64,000 bases of DNA from Halobellus captivus. Lineage in GTDB: Archaea; Halobacteriota; Halobacteria; Halobacteriales; Haloferacaceae. Numbering within the stretch: the stretch's first letter is position 1; every line of letters begins with the position of its first letter. The DNA is taken from NCBI RefSeq assembly GCF_003697845.1, contig NZ_RDQE01000005.1, positions 124,001 to 188,000 on the forward strand. Direction: 5' to 3'. The notes below the pieces were generated by a model, which saw only the letters and a list, made by a program, of their open reading frames with translations, was not told where the DNA came from and searched no databases. This document shows, piece by piece, positions 36,055-45,808 of the stretch. The translations under genes and the position numbers were made by a program.

Positions 36055-37814
36055 TGGGTGGCCTCCGTCCCCGTCTCCAGGGCCTCTCCGATCTCTCGTG
36101 CGAGCTCGTCGGCCTTGAACCGCACGCCGTCGTACTTGTTGATCCGGTCGACGCGCTCCAACACGTCGTGTTCGACGAGGTTCGCGAACTGTCCGGTCTC
36201 GTTACACTCCACGACGATCACGTTCTCGGCCGCGGCGACGGCGTCCGAGAGGTCCGGCCGCGGGAAGACGTACGGGACCGAGAGCACGCGGATGTCGACG
36301 TCGTCCGCCTCGAGCAGGTCGAGCGCCTCCGCGAGCGCGCCCTCGTTCGACCCCCACGTGATCACGAGGTTCTCGGCGTCGGCGTCGCCGAACTCCCGCG
36401 GACTCCAGTCCTCGCGTTCCCTCGCCGACTCCACCTTGCGGTTGCGCTTGTCGACCTGCTCGACGCGCATCTCCGTGTCCTCGGTTCGCCGGCCCTGCTC
36501 GTCGTGCTCGAGGCCGGTCGACATGTGTGCGCCGTCGACGGTCCCCGGGAACGCCCGCGGGGAGATGCCGTCATCGGTCAGCTCGTGCGGCATGAACCCG
36601 CCGCTCTCCGAGAGGTGCTCCTCGACCGACGCGTCGTCGACGACGAAGCCGCGGTCGACCTCCACCTCGTCCATGTCGAAGGTGTCCGGCGCGAACGTCT
36701 GTTCGGTGACCGCCATCGAGAGGTCCGCCGTGAGGTAGACGGGGAGCTGGTACTTCTCGGCGAGGTTGAACGCCTCGACCGTCTTCCAGAAGCACTCCGC
36801 GACGGTGGTGGGCGCGAGCACGAACCGCGGCACCTCGCCGTGGCCGCCGTACAGCATGTGGTTCAGGTCGCCCTGCTCCTGTTTCGTCGGCATCCCCGTG
36901 GAGGGACCCGACCGCATCACGTTACAGATGACGAGCGGGGTCTCCGAGGTGGCGACGAGCCCGAACGTCTCCGTCATCAGGTCGATCCCCGGCCCGGAGG
37001 TCGCCGTCATCGCGCGCGCGCCGCCGCGGGCGGCCCCGAGGGCCATGTTGATCGCCGACAGCTCGTCTTCCGCCTGAACGACGTGACCGCCGTACCGCTC
37101 GAGGCGGCCGGTGAGGTACGTCATCACGTCCGTCGCGGGCGTGATCGGGTACCCGGAGTAGAACCGGCAGCCGGCCGCGATGGCGCCCATGCCGATCGCC
37201 TCGTCGCCGTTGAGCAGGACGTAGTCCTCGTCCGTGGTCTCGAGGTCGTACTCGAAGTCGGCGTCGTACTCCTCGGCGACGTACGACTGCCCGGCGCGGG
37301 CCGCCTCCTTGTTGTTGTCGACGAGCTTCTGACCCTTGTCGCCGAAGCGCTTCTCGAGGGCGGAATCGAGGTTCTCGATGGGGAACTCCGCGACCTCACA
37401 CGCCGCGCCGAGCGCGACGACGTTCCGCATGATCGCCCCGCCGGCCTCCTCGGCGAGCCGCTTGAGCGGCACGTCGATGCCGATCATGCCCTCGGGGATC
37501 TCGACGTTCTGCATCGTGGTTCGCTCGCCGTCGTAGATGATCACGGACCCCTCGTGGAGCTCCTCGAGGTTCTCCTCGATGGTCCGTGGAGTCAACGCGA
37601 TGAGCACGTCGAGTCTGTCCACGACGCTCTGTACCTTGTCGACGGAGGTTCGCACCTTGTACGCGGTGTATCCGCCGCGGATCCGCGAAGCGAAGTCCTT
37701 CGACGTGAACACGTGTCGACCCGATCGAGACAGGGCCTGCGCGAAGATCTTGCCCGTCGAGTCGATGCCGTCGCCGGCCTCCCCGCCGACGGCCCAGTTG
37801 AAGTCCGCAGCCAT
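36051..37814 (-). CDS. korA: 2-oxoacid:ferredoxin oxidoreductase, fused gamma-alpha subunit
   Basis: 587 residues. The N-terminal gamma-type domain (GEAGDGIDSTGKIFAQAL, SRIRGGYTAYKVR) is fused to the alpha-type ThDP-interacting domain (GAIAAGCRFYSGYPITPATDV, followed by TATSGPGIDLM). This is the normal fusion for haloarchaeal two-subunit enzymes. ATG 37814 (MAADFNWAVGGEAGDG) fits better than 37832. Substrate: the assignment to 2-oxoglutarate is likely but pyruvate is not excluded. Citrate synthase lies 3 kb away, consistent with TCA context. Confidence 0.94.
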   Translation of the reverse strand: MAADFNWAVGGEAGDGIDSTGKIFAQALSRSGRHVFTSKDFASRIRGGYTAYKVRTSVDKVQSVVDRLDVLIALTPRTIEENLEELHEGSVIIYDGERTTMQNVEIPEGMIGIDVPLKRLAEEAGGAIMRNVVALGAACEVAEFPIENLDSALEKRFGDKGQKLVDNNKEAARAGQSYVAEEYDADFEYDLETTDEDYVLLNGDEAIGMGAIAAGCRFYSGYPITPATDVMTYLTGRLERYGGHVVQAEDELSAINMALGAARGGARAMTATSGPGIDLMTETFGLVATSETPLVICNVMRSGPSTGMPTKQEQGDLNHMLYGGHGEVPRFVLAPTTVAECFWKTVEAFNLAEKYQLPVYLTADLSMAVTEQTFAPDTFDMDEVEVDRGFVVDDASVEEHLSESGGFMPHELTDDGISPRAFPGTVDGAHMSTGLEHDEQGRRTEDTEMRVEQVDKRNRKVESAREREDWSPREFGDADAENLVITWGSNEGALAEALDLLEADDVDIRVLSVPYVFPRPDLSDAVAAAENVIVVECNETGQFANLVEHDVLERVDRINKYDGVRFKADELAREIGEALETGTEATQ

Positions 37815-38096
37815 TCTATGTCGACGGTTCACTCGGACTCATCAAAAGGCTTCTGGATGGCGGCATCCGGCGGTTATTCAACGTACGTCCTATTTTTCGC
37901 GAATATTGTCGCTTTATCGACCTCGGATGCCGGACGAACGCGTAGATGGTGGTCGATCGTCAACCGGATCCGTCGCTATCGACACCGACCGTCGGAGTCC
38001 GTTTCGACGTTCGTCGAACCCATCGACCCGACTCGGGCGAACCGGTCCCCCCGACGAGACGAGAACACGTTTGTGCGTCAGGGACCGACGGGGCGT

Positions 38097-38741
38097 ATGG
38101 ACGCGACAGTCACGGTGACGTCGGTCGAGGAGGTCGGGTCGGACACGTACGCGATCCGGTTCGATACGCCCGCCGGGTTCGACGCCGAGCCCGGCCAGTT
38201 CGTGAAGCTGGGGACGGAGATCGACGGCGAGTCAGTCTCGCGTTTCTACACCCTCTCCTCGCCGACGACCGAGGGAACCTTCGAGGTCACGGTCGGGATC
38301 GACGTCGAGGAGGGCGGCGACTTCTCGCGGTTCCTCGCCGACATCGGGGCCGGCGTCGAGATGTCGCTCTCGGGCCCCTTCGGCGACCAACACTACGACG
38401 GCGAGGGACGCGTCGTGGTCCTCGCCGGCGGCCCCGGCGTTGGACCGGCCGTCGCCATCGCCCGTCGCGCGCTCGACGACGGCGGGGAGGCGGCGGTCGT
38501 CTACCGCGACGACGACCCCGCCCACGGGGCCCGCCTCGACGACCTCCGCGATCGGGGGGCGTCGATCGAGACCCTCGACGGCGACGCGGAGCTGACGGCG
38601 GCGGTCGGGGACGCGCTGACCGGCGCGGACGACGAGGCCGTCTTCGTCTACGGCTTCGCCGGCTTCGTCGACGACGCCCGGGAGGCGATCGAGGCCGCCG
38701 GCGGCGACGCCGACGCCGCGAAGGTCGAGAACTTCGGATAG
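38097..38741 (+). CDS. Flavin/NAD(P)H reductase-like oxidoreductase
   Basis: 214 residues with the ferredoxin-NADP reductase fold: a beta-barrel FAD domain with VSRFYTLSSPTTEG (RxYS-like FAD motif) and an NAD(P)-binding part with VVLAGGPGVGPAVAIARRAL and a late VFVYGFAGFVDDA. Length suggests a minimal reductase without an iron-sulfur domain. Electron partners are unknown. The start MDATVTVTSVEEVG is the first ATG before the barrel. It lies divergent from korA across 282 bp containing AT-rich promoter sequence. Confidence 0.85.
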   Translation: MDATVTVTSVEEVGSDTYAIRFDTPAGFDAEPGQFVKLGTEIDGESVSRFYTLSSPTTEGTFEVTVGIDVEEGGDFSRFLADIGAGVEMSLSGPFGDQHYDGEGRVVVLAGGPGVGPAVAIARRALDDGGEAAVVYRDDDPAHGARLDDLRDRGASIETLDGDAELTAAVGDALTGADDEAVFVYGFAGFVDDAREAIEAAGGDADAAKVENFG

Positions 38742-38826
38742 GGATCGACGGGAACCGGCACGCCTCGCCGGAGACGCGGAGCGAACCGCTTAATCCGCGG
38801 ACGACGCTTCGGTCGGACGAACCACC

Positions 38827-40380
38827 GTGGGAACCGACACGACGATGGAGGCAGGTGAGGAGATCCCGGAGGACGAACGCGACGCGCTGGTGACGATCGC
38901 CGGCGGAGCCGTCGTCACGTCCGGCGCCTTCTCGACACAGCGGGGGCTGATGACCGCGACGGAGTTCGTCCTGGCCCGCGGGCTGGGACCGGCGACCTAC
39001 GGCGTGTACGCGCTCGCGTGGCGGATCGCCCAGGTGCTCGTGCGGCTCGTTCCCTTCGGAAGCGTGCCGGCGCTCCAGCGGTTCGTTCCGGGTGCCGACG
39101 ATCCGGCCTACCGGTCCCGGGTGGTCGGGCTGGCGTACGCGACGACCGCGACCGTGGGGCTGGCGATGGCGCTCGGCGTCTGGGTCGCCGCCCCGCGGGT
39201 GAACGACCTCACCGTAACGGATCCGGCGTTCCCGCCGACCATGCGGCTCTTCGGCGTCCTCGTCGGCCTGATCGGCCTCGTCACCGTCACCGGGGCGGTC
39301 TTCCGGGCGATCGGCTCGGCGCGGGGCGAGGTCCTGTTCAACAAGCTGCTCCGGCCGGCGGTCCGGCTCGTCGGCGCGGCCGGCGCGGTGGCGCTCGGCT
39401 ACTCCGTCGTCGGCGTCGCCGGCGCGATAGTGGCGTGTACCGCGCTCCTCGTCGGCGTCGGCGTCCCCGTCTCGATGCGTGCGACGGGCATCACCCCGAC
39501 CCTCCGTGGCGCGCGCCGCGAGGTCGGGCGGTTCTACGACCACGCCGCGCCGGTCGCGATGAGCAGCCTCGGGAAGGTGTTCCAGAACCGGATCGACGTG
39601 CTGCTCGTCGGGGCGCTCCTCACCGCGGTCGCCGCCGGGGTGTACAACGTCGTCCTCGTGTTGGTCTCGATCGCGTGGATCCCGCTTCTGTCCTTCAATC
39701 AGCTCCTCCCGCCGGTCGCCTCCGAGCTGTACGCGGACGACAGAATGGCGACGCTCAACGCGGTGTACTCGTCGGTAACCCGACTCATCGTCACCACGGT
39801 GCTCCCGGTGATCGCGACGCTCGCCGTGTACGGCGAGCCGCTCCTGGCGCTGTTCGGGGAGACGTACGTCCGCGGGTACCTCCCGCTCGTGGTCTACCTC
39901 GGCGGGGTGTTCGTCGGCAGCGCCGTCGGCGCGACGGGCTGGCTCCTCATGATGACGGACCACCAGTACGCGCGGATGGCGCTCGACTGGCTGCTCGCCG
40001 CGCTCAACGTCGGGCTGACCTACGCGTTCGTGCTCCGGTACGGGCTCGTGGGAGCCGCGCTCGGCACCTCGATAGCCATCGCCGTCCAGAACGGACTCCA
40101 AGTCCTGCTGCTCCGTCGGTTCGAGGGGTTGTGGCCGTTCGACCGGACGTTCCTCGTCCCGCTCTCGGCCGGAGTCGTCATGGGGGCCGTCATGCTGACC
40201 GTCCGGACCGCCGTCGACGGAGCGTCCGGCGCCGCGGCCGGGACGGTCGTCGGGCTCGTTGCCTACCTGCTCACCCTGCATGCGGTGGGTGTCGACCCAC
40301 GGGACCGGTTCGTCGTCCGCGAGCTCGCCGCGCGATACCGGGAGGCGGTCCGCGACCGGGGGCTTCCGACGCGGCGGTGA
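38827..40380 (+). CDS. Polysaccharide flippase-like membrane protein (MOP superfamily)
   Basis: About 517 residues with some 12-14 hydrophobic segments. The N-terminal ATEFVLARGLGPATYGVYALAWRI is the typical opening of O-antigen flippase-type transporters, which move lipid-linked glycans across the membrane. The GTG 38827 start fits a TATA-like TTAATC about 33 nt before it; ATG 38845 is an alternative. No glycan cluster surrounds it, so its substrate is unclear. Confidence 0.85.
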   Translation: MGTDTTMEAGEEIPEDERDALVTIAGGAVVTSGAFSTQRGLMTATEFVLARGLGPATYGVYALAWRIAQVLVRLVPFGSVPALQRFVPGADDPAYRSRVVGLAYATTATVGLAMALGVWVAAPRVNDLTVTDPAFPPTMRLFGVLVGLIGLVTVTGAVFRAIGSARGEVLFNKLLRPAVRLVGAAGAVALGYSVVGVAGAIVACTALLVGVGVPVSMRATGITPTLRGARREVGRFYDHAAPVAMSSLGKVFQNRIDVLLVGALLTAVAAGVYNVVLVLVSIAWIPLLSFNQLLPPVASELYADDRMATLNAVYSSVTRLIVTTVLPVIATLAVYGEPLLALFGETYVRGYLPLVVYLGGVFVGSAVGATGWLLMMTDHQYARMALDWLLAALNVGLTYAFVLRYGLVGAALGTSIAIAVQNGLQVLLLRRFEGLWPFDRTFLVPLSAGVVMGAVMLTVRTAVDGASGAAAGTVVGLVAYLLTLHAVGVDPRDRFVVRELAARYREAVRDRGLPTRR

Positions 40381-40410
40381 GCCACGTTCGAACCTTGCCG
40401 GATCAGAGGA

Positions 40411-40420
40411 ATAAATATAC
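40411..40420 (+). promoter_or_regulatory. TATA box of the histidine kinase gene
   Basis: ATAAATATAC stands out in GC-rich sequence 32-41 nt before ATG 40452. Confidence 0.55.
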
Positions 40421-40451
40421 ACCGTTCGCCCGAGACGTCCGATCGAGAGCC

Positions 40452-41531
40452 ATGGCAGCTACCGGGAGTCCGATGTCGATCCTCCTCGTCGGCTCCGACG
40501 CCGACGCGGCCGGGAGCGTCGCGGCCGGACTCGAAGGCGAGGACGACCGGCTCCGGGTCGATCCGATCGCGGACGTCGACGGCACGATCGAGCGGGTCGC
40601 GAACGGGAGCGACGACGCGGTCGTCGCCGTGCTCGATCGGCCGGAGGAGGGCGGTCTCCGGCTCGTCGAGCGGCTTCGAGCCCGCGATCCGGAGCTTCCG
40701 GTCGTCCTCTACGCCGACGGGGGAACCGAGGACGCCGCCGCCGAGGCCCTCGCGGCGGGCGCGACCGACTACGTCCGAACGAGCCCCTCGATCGAGGGGT
40801 ACGTCCTCCTCGCGCGTCGGGTCACGAGCGCGGTCGAGTCCGCCCGCGCGATACGCGAGGCGGAGCGTCGCCGGGACCGCCTCGAGCGGTTCGTCGAGGT
40901 CGTCTCACACGACCTCCGCAACCCGCTCAACGTGGCGCAGGGGCGACTGGACCTCGCCCGGGGCGAGTGCGACAGCGAGCACCTCGAGCCGGCGGCCGAC
41001 GCGGTCGACCGAAGCCTGGCGCTCGTCGCCGACCTCCTGACGCTCGCCCGCGAGGGACGGACCGTCTCGAGGGTCGAGCGCGTCACCCTCGCGGACGCGG
41101 TCGAGGAGTCCTGGGCGAGCGTCGAGACGGGCGACGCGACGCTCGTCGTCGACCCCGAGGCCGATCGCGAGATCCGGGGACATCCGGGACGGACGAGACA
41201 GCTCCTCGAGAACCTGCTCGGAAACGCGGTACGGCACGGCGGGGACGGCGTGACCGTCCGCGTCGAGATCGTCGAGCCGATGTACACCACGACGCGGGCC
41301 GTCGACGGCGGTGGAGCCGGGTTCTACGTCGCCGACGACGGCCCGGGGATCCCGAAAAACGACCGCAAACGGGTGTTCGAGACCGGCTACACTACCGCCA
41401 CCGACGGCACCGGGTTCGGGCTCAACATCGCGAAGGAGATCGCCGAGGCGCACGGGTGGGAGATACGGGCGACGGCGAGCCGCGAGGGCGGAACGCGGAT
41501 CGAGGTCACCGGCGTCGACGTCGTCGGATGA
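40452..41531 (+). CDS. Sensor histidine kinase with degenerate receiver domain
   Basis: 359 residues. Residues 8-130 form a receiver-like domain (MSILLVGSDADAAGS, VLDRPEEGG, GATDYVRTSP), but the conserved Lys near the end is replaced by Arg. The kinase core follows: H box VVSHDLRNPLN with His153, N box ENLLGNAVRHG, G1 DDGPGIP and G2 GTGFGLNIAKEIAEAHGW. No membrane segment is seen, so it is cytosolic and its input may come from a partner protein. A typical haloarchaeal one-gene signalling unit; the response regulator is not nearby. Confidence 0.92.
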   Translation: MAATGSPMSILLVGSDADAAGSVAAGLEGEDDRLRVDPIADVDGTIERVANGSDDAVVAVLDRPEEGGLRLVERLRARDPELPVVLYADGGTEDAAAEALAAGATDYVRTSPSIEGYVLLARRVTSAVESARAIREAERRRDRLERFVEVVSHDLRNPLNVAQGRLDLARGECDSEHLEPAADAVDRSLALVADLLTLAREGRTVSRVERVTLADAVEESWASVETGDATLVVDPEADREIRGHPGRTRQLLENLLGNAVRHGGDGVTVRVEIVEPMYTTTRAVDGGGAGFYVADDGPGIPKNDRKRVFETGYTTATDGTGFGLNIAKEIAEAHGWEIRATASREGGTRIEVTGVDVVG

Positions 41532-41556
41532 GGGCGGACACGCCGGGATCGGGTCC

Positions 41557-42663
41557 TCACTCCTCCGAGAAGTAATCGACGAGCCGCTCGGCGGCCTCCA
41601 GCGACCGTGGGGTCACCATGGCGAACCGGATCCAGTCGTCGCGGGCGGTTCCGAACGTGTCGCCGGGCATCCCCGCGACGCCCGCCTCGTCGATCAGCCG
41701 TTTCACGTTCTCCATCGTCCCGGGGAAGCCGTCGAACCGCGCCAGCACGTAGAAACCGCCGTCGGGGCGCGCGTACTCCGCGCCGGCCGTGTCGAGCGCC
41801 TCGGTGAACGCGTCGATCCGATCGGCGAGCCGCTCGCGGGCCTCCGCGTAGTACGCCGGCTCCGTCGCCTCCAACGCGTGTGAGACCGCGTACTGGGCGG
41901 GTCGCGAACCCGCGACGTTCACGAGCATGTGTCGCGTCTTCGCCGCGTCGACGTGCTCGTCGGGAAGGATCGCGTAGCCGACGCGAAAGCCCGTGATCGC
42001 CATCGACTTCGAGAAGCCGCTCGTGACGATCACCCGATCGGAGCCGAGCGAGAGCGCCGACTCGAAGCTCCCGGTGTGGTCGAATCTGTCGTACACCTCG
42101 TCGGCGAGGACGAGCGCGTCGACCTCGGCGGCGATCTCGACGACCTCGCGTATCTTTCCGATATCGTAGACGGCCCCCGTGGGGTTGTTCGGCGTGTTGA
42201 GGACGACGAGCGTGGTCTCCTCGCTCGCCGCCTCGCGGATCGCGTCGACGTCGAGTCCGCCGTCGCGCTCGGTCGGAACGAGCGTCGGTTCGCCGCCGAG
42301 CAGCTCCGTCTTTCCGGGGTAGTACGGGTAGACTGGGTCCAAGAGCAGCGCCTCAGAGCCCGCGCCGCGCTCGAGCGCCCGGGCCATCCCGAGGTAGTTG
42401 GCCTCGCCCGTTCCGTTTGTGAGAATTATCCGATCGACGTCGATGCCCCGTCGGGCGGCGATCGCCTCGCGGAGGTCCAGGATCCCCTCGCTCGGCGGGT
42501 ACTGGAACTCGGCGGGCGGCAGCTCCGCGTACGCCGCCAGCGCCTCGCGGAGCGCGGTCGGCGGCTCCCAGTCGGGGTTGCCGCTCACCATGTCGATGAC
42601 GTCGCGGTCGGCCTCGATGCCGTACTTCATCACGTGAAAGAACTTCGGCTCCTCGTACTCCAT
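41557..42663 (-). CDS. Class I/II pyridoxal-phosphate aminotransferase
   Basis: 368 residues. The PLP lysine lies in TSGFSKSMAITGFRVGYAI; other signatures are NPNNPTGAVYD-like (TPNNPTGAVYD) and NGTGEANYLGMA. The fold is the aspartate aminotransferase type, but the amino-donor cannot be specified. ATG 42663 (MEYEEPKFFHVMKYGIEADRDVIDMVSGNPD) is chosen since the family has the SGNPD motif about 30 residues in. Confidence 0.9.
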   Translation of the reverse strand: MEYEEPKFFHVMKYGIEADRDVIDMVSGNPDWEPPTALREALAAYAELPPAEFQYPPSEGILDLREAIAARRGIDVDRIILTNGTGEANYLGMARALERGAGSEALLLDPVYPYYPGKTELLGGEPTLVPTERDGGLDVDAIREAASEETTLVVLNTPNNPTGAVYDIGKIREVVEIAAEVDALVLADEVYDRFDHTGSFESALSLGSDRVIVTSGFSKSMAITGFRVGYAILPDEHVDAAKTRHMLVNVAGSRPAQYAVSHALEATEPAYYAEARERLADRIDAFTEALDTAGAEYARPDGGFYVLARFDGFPGTMENVKRLIDEAGVAGMPGDTFGTARDDWIRFAMVTPRSLEAAERLVDYFSEE

Positions 42664-42852
42664 GTCGGACCCAGGGGAGCGCCCCCCGTGGCTCTTTCGA
42701 CGCTGGCAGAAGCGGGCGGGGGCGGCCGACAAGGGTCACGAACGGAGCACTGCGACCGACGACGACCACGACCGGGACACTGCGACCACGACCTGCGGCG
42801 ATCCCGTCCCGCGATCCGTGCCTTTTCAGTGGATGCCGCGAGAGACCGGGGT

Positions 42853-43344
42853 ATGAACAAACGCGGCCACGTGTTGAACGCGCTGCTTCTCGCCGTCGGG
42901 CTCGGCTTCGTACTGGAGCCGGGAGTCGACGTCGACACCGCCCGGAAGGTCGTCCAGATCACGGTTCCGATCGTGTTGGGGGCGCTGTTCCCCGACGTCG
43001 ACACGGCCTTCGGGAAACACCGGAAGACGCTCCACAGCCTCCCGGTGCTCGCGGTCGTCCTCGCGTACCCGGTCGTCTTCGACAACCTCCACTTCGTCTG
43101 GGTCGGCGTGTTGACCCACTACGTCCTCGACCTGGTCGGCAGCCGCCGCGGGATCGCGCTCTTCCACCCGCTCTCGGACGAGGAGTTCTCGTTGCCGTTC
43201 GGCGTCACCACGAGCAGCAAGTACGCCGACCTGGTGACCGTGATCATCACCGCCCTCGAGATCGCGGCCTTCTGGGCGGTCACCACCTACGTCGTCTCGC
43301 TCGACGTGGACCTCTCGTCGGCGACCGCCGGGATCGGGATCTGA
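42853..43344 (+). CDS. DUF457/YdjM-like membrane-bound metal-dependent hydrolase
   Basis: 163 residues with an N-terminal MNKRGHVLNALLLAVGLG and the conserved GALFPDVDTAFGKHRKTLHS stretch, which supplies the Asp and His residues of this family of membrane proteins. Further His-Tyr-Asp in THYVLDLVGS. Four hydrophobic segments are visible. The members are annotated as metal-dependent hydrolases on motif grounds only. Confidence 0.82.
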   Translation: MNKRGHVLNALLLAVGLGFVLEPGVDVDTARKVVQITVPIVLGALFPDVDTAFGKHRKTLHSLPVLAVVLAYPVVFDNLHFVWVGVLTHYVLDLVGSRRGIALFHPLSDEEFSLPFGVTTSSKYADLVTVIITALEIAAFWAVTTYVVSLDVDLSSATAGIGI

Positions 43345-43369
43345 CGCCGCCGATGCCTCTCACGGTTCG

Positions 43370-44134
43370 CTACTCGTAGACGGCAACGTCGTCGAACCGG
43401 CCCTCGTAGGCGACGTTGGAGGGGAGCGTCGGCGCCTCTCCGGAGAGGAAGAGTCGGTCCGCTTTCGCCCAGGTGTTCTCGTAGGCGAGATGGCCGAACT
43501 CGATGAGGCCGCGGAGCCGGTGGCCGAGGCCGCCACGGTGAACGACCGTCCGCGGGCGTCCCTCGCGGAACGCCTCGACGACCGCTTCGGCGTCGGGGAG
43601 GTCCCTCTCGAACGCGGTCCACGCCTCCCCGACCGTCGGCCGGAGGTGTGCGTACGAGGAGCCGAATCCGTGGAGGTCGAGGTCGTCCGCGATGTCGCGT
43701 GCGCGGTCGTTCTGGTGTGAGAGCAGCTTCGTGTTGTACGTCTCGACGGCGTGGACCCGAGAGTCGTGGGCCGCGAGTTCGGGTCGAGTGAGCGAGATGG
43801 TCGCGAACGAGGGGTGCGGAACGAGCACCGCGGCGTCCTGGCGTTCGAACTCCGCCATCGCTCCCTCGAACGTGATGTAGTCGGGAACGGGCTCGGAGAG
43901 ACCGATCACGAGGAGGTGTCGACGGTTGCCCCAGTCGCCGGTGAACACCTCGCGTCCGGGGACCACGGTCAGATCGTCGTCGGAGAAGCGGGCCGCACGC
44001 TCGTGGACCGTCGGCAGTCGAGTGAAGTGAGGCGCGTACACGAGCGCGTCGATCCCGCGCTCCTTCGCGCGGGCGACGACGCGGTCGTCGAGGACCTTGA
44101 CGTGGGCGTCGACGCGCGTCCGGGCTCGGCTCAC
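43370..44134 (-). CDS. PHP-domain-like protein (probable phosphoesterase)
   Basis: 254 residues. The order RVDAHVKVLDD, GIDALVYAPHFTR, VVPGREVFTG, LVPHPSF and HGFGSSYAHL follows the PHP metal-binding fold, although the first motif has Asp-Ala-His-Val instead of DxHxH. PHP enzymes hydrolyse phosphoesters; substrate unknown. No ATG is found before the conserved region; GTG at 44134 (MSRARTRVDAHVKV) is the best start. Confidence 0.8.
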   Translation of the reverse strand: MSRARTRVDAHVKVLDDRVVARAKERGIDALVYAPHFTRLPTVHERAARFSDDDLTVVPGREVFTGDWGNRRHLLVIGLSEPVPDYITFEGAMAEFERQDAAVLVPHPSFATISLTRPELAAHDSRVHAVETYNTKLLSHQNDRARDIADDLDLHGFGSSYAHLRPTVGEAWTAFERDLPDAEAVVEAFREGRPRTVVHRGGLGHRLRGLIEFGHLAYENTWAKADRLFLSGEAPTLPSNVAYEGRFDDVAVYE

Positions 44135-44269
44135 GATCGGAGGTACGCGTAGCCGCCCAAAGACGTATCGTTCGCGGTCGACGATCGGTCTCGGACGACC
44201 GGCGGGCGACCGACGGACGCCCGCGGCCTCGGGGGAAACCGTTAATCCGCTCGGCGGGAACCGTGGAGT

Positions 44270-44566
44270 ATGGTTCCCTGGGCGTGCGGCATCGACGGGT
44301 GTGACGCCGTCTTCGAGGACGTGGAGTCGGCCGTTCTCCACCAGACACGAGAACACCAGCGCCACGAGTGTAAGGTGTGCGGCACGATCGTCCCGGACGG
44401 CTACTTCGCGATCCGGCACGCGTTCGACGAGCACACCCGCGCGGAGTACGTCCGCGCGTACGACGCCGACTCCGCGGCGGTTCGTCGGCGCGAGCAGGTG
44501 AAACGCGAGATCGAGACCGAGGCGAACCTCCAGACCGTCGTGGATCGGCTCGACGAGTCGCCGTAG
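44270..44566 (+). CDS. Small zinc-finger protein with two C2H2-like fingers
   Basis: A 98-residue protein. Cys6 and Cys11 with two His in AVLHQTREH form finger 1; CKVCGTIV with HAFDEH forms finger 2. The C-terminal 40 residues are helical and charged. This layout suits a haloarchaeal DNA- or RNA-binding regulator. Function unknown. Confidence 0.8.
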   Translation: MVPWACGIDGCDAVFEDVESAVLHQTREHQRHECKVCGTIVPDGYFAIRHAFDEHTRAEYVRAYDADSAAVRRREQVKREIETEANLQTVVDRLDESP

Positions 44567-44644
44567 ACGGATCTCCTTCTCACGCGGTCGTCGTTCCGCG
44601 ACCGGACCGACGGGTACACAAGCGCGCCGCCGCCAGTGGCGAGC

Positions 44645-45778
44645 ATGGACGACATCGACGTCGAGCCCGTCGACCGTGTCGACGACGAGGACGCCGCGGG
44701 CGACGCCGGGGCCGACGAGGACGCGAACGTGGAGGCGGTCGCGGGCGAGGACCTCCCTCGGGGCGTGGACGCGCCGGAGTACGTGCTGTACGGCGGAAAG
44801 GGCGGCGTGGGGAAGACGACGATGGCGGCCGCGACCGGGCTCTCCTCGGCGGCCGGCGGCGTCCCGACGCTCGTCGTCTCGACGGATCCGGCCCACTCGC
44901 TCTCGGACACCCTCGGGATCGACGTGCCCGCGGAGCCCGCGGTGGTCCACGAGGACGTGCCGCTTTACGCCGCCGAGATCGATCCCGACGCCGCGATGGA
45001 GGAGGGGATGTTCGGCGCGGACGGCGACCCGCTCGGCGGACTCGGCGAGATGGGCGAGGGGATGGGCGGCGCGGGCGACGGGAGCGGCGTCGGGGAGCAG
45101 GGTGGGGACGCCCCCGGGCTGCTCGGCGGGACGATGCCCGGCGCCGACGAGGCCGCGGCGATGCGGCAGCTACTGGAGTACCTCGACGATCCCCGGTTCG
45201 ATCGGGTCGTCGTCGACACCGCGCCGACGGGACACACCCTCCGACTCCTTCAGCTGCCCGAGATCATGGACTCGATGATCGGCCGCGTGATGACGCTCCG
45301 CCAGCGGTTCTCCGGGATGATGGACGGGATCAAGGGGATGTTCGGCGGCGACGACGAGGAGGGGGACCCGAGCGCCGACCTGGAGGAGCTTCAGGCCCGG
45401 ATCGAGCGCCTCCGGAACGTGTTACGCGATCCGGACCGGACCGATTTCCGCGTCGTCGCCATCCCCGAGGAGATGAGCGTGGTCGAATCCGAGCGACTCG
45501 TCGCCCGCCTCGACGAGTTCGAGATCCCGGTGAACACGCTCGTCGTCAATCGCGTGATGGAGCGGGTGAGCGACGTGGCCGACGTCGACCCCGAGTGGAT
45601 CGTCGAGCCCGACCCCGAGCACTGCGAGTTCTGCGCGCGACGCTGGGACGTCCAGCAGGCCGCGCTCCGGGACGCGACCGACCTCTTCCGCGGCCGCGAC
45701 GTGAAACGGGTGCCCCTCCTGGCGAAGGAGGTTCGTGGCGAGGCCGCGCTGCGGGTGGTCGCGGCGTGTCTCGACTGA
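44645..45778 (+). CDS. ArsA/Get3-family ATPase
   Basis: 377 residues. Deviant Walker A GGKGGVGKTT at 50-59, switch motifs STDPAHSLSD and VDTAPTGHTLRLL, and a CxxC (CEFCARRWD) near the end that in Get3 binds zinc at the dimer interface. Archaeal members are thought to resemble Get3, which targets tail-anchored membrane proteins, rather than arsenite pumps; no ars genes are nearby. The first 40 residues are an acidic extension. A Gly/Met-rich loop (GGLGEMGEGMGGAGDGSGVG) is inserted in the helical subdomain. Confidence 0.92.
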   Translation: MDDIDVEPVDRVDDEDAAGDAGADEDANVEAVAGEDLPRGVDAPEYVLYGGKGGVGKTTMAAATGLSSAAGGVPTLVVSTDPAHSLSDTLGIDVPAEPAVVHEDVPLYAAEIDPDAAMEEGMFGADGDPLGGLGEMGEGMGGAGDGSGVGEQGGDAPGLLGGTMPGADEAAAMRQLLEYLDDPRFDRVVVDTAPTGHTLRLLQLPEIMDSMIGRVMTLRQRFSGMMDGIKGMFGGDDEEGDPSADLEELQARIERLRNVLRDPDRTDFRVVAIPEEMSVVESERLVARLDEFEIPVNTLVVNRVMERVSDVADVDPEWIVEPDPEHCEFCARRWDVQQAALRDATDLFRGRDVKRVPLLAKEVRGEAALRVVAACLD

Positions 45779-45808
45779 CTGACGACGGTGGAGGCGCCCC
45801 GAAACGCC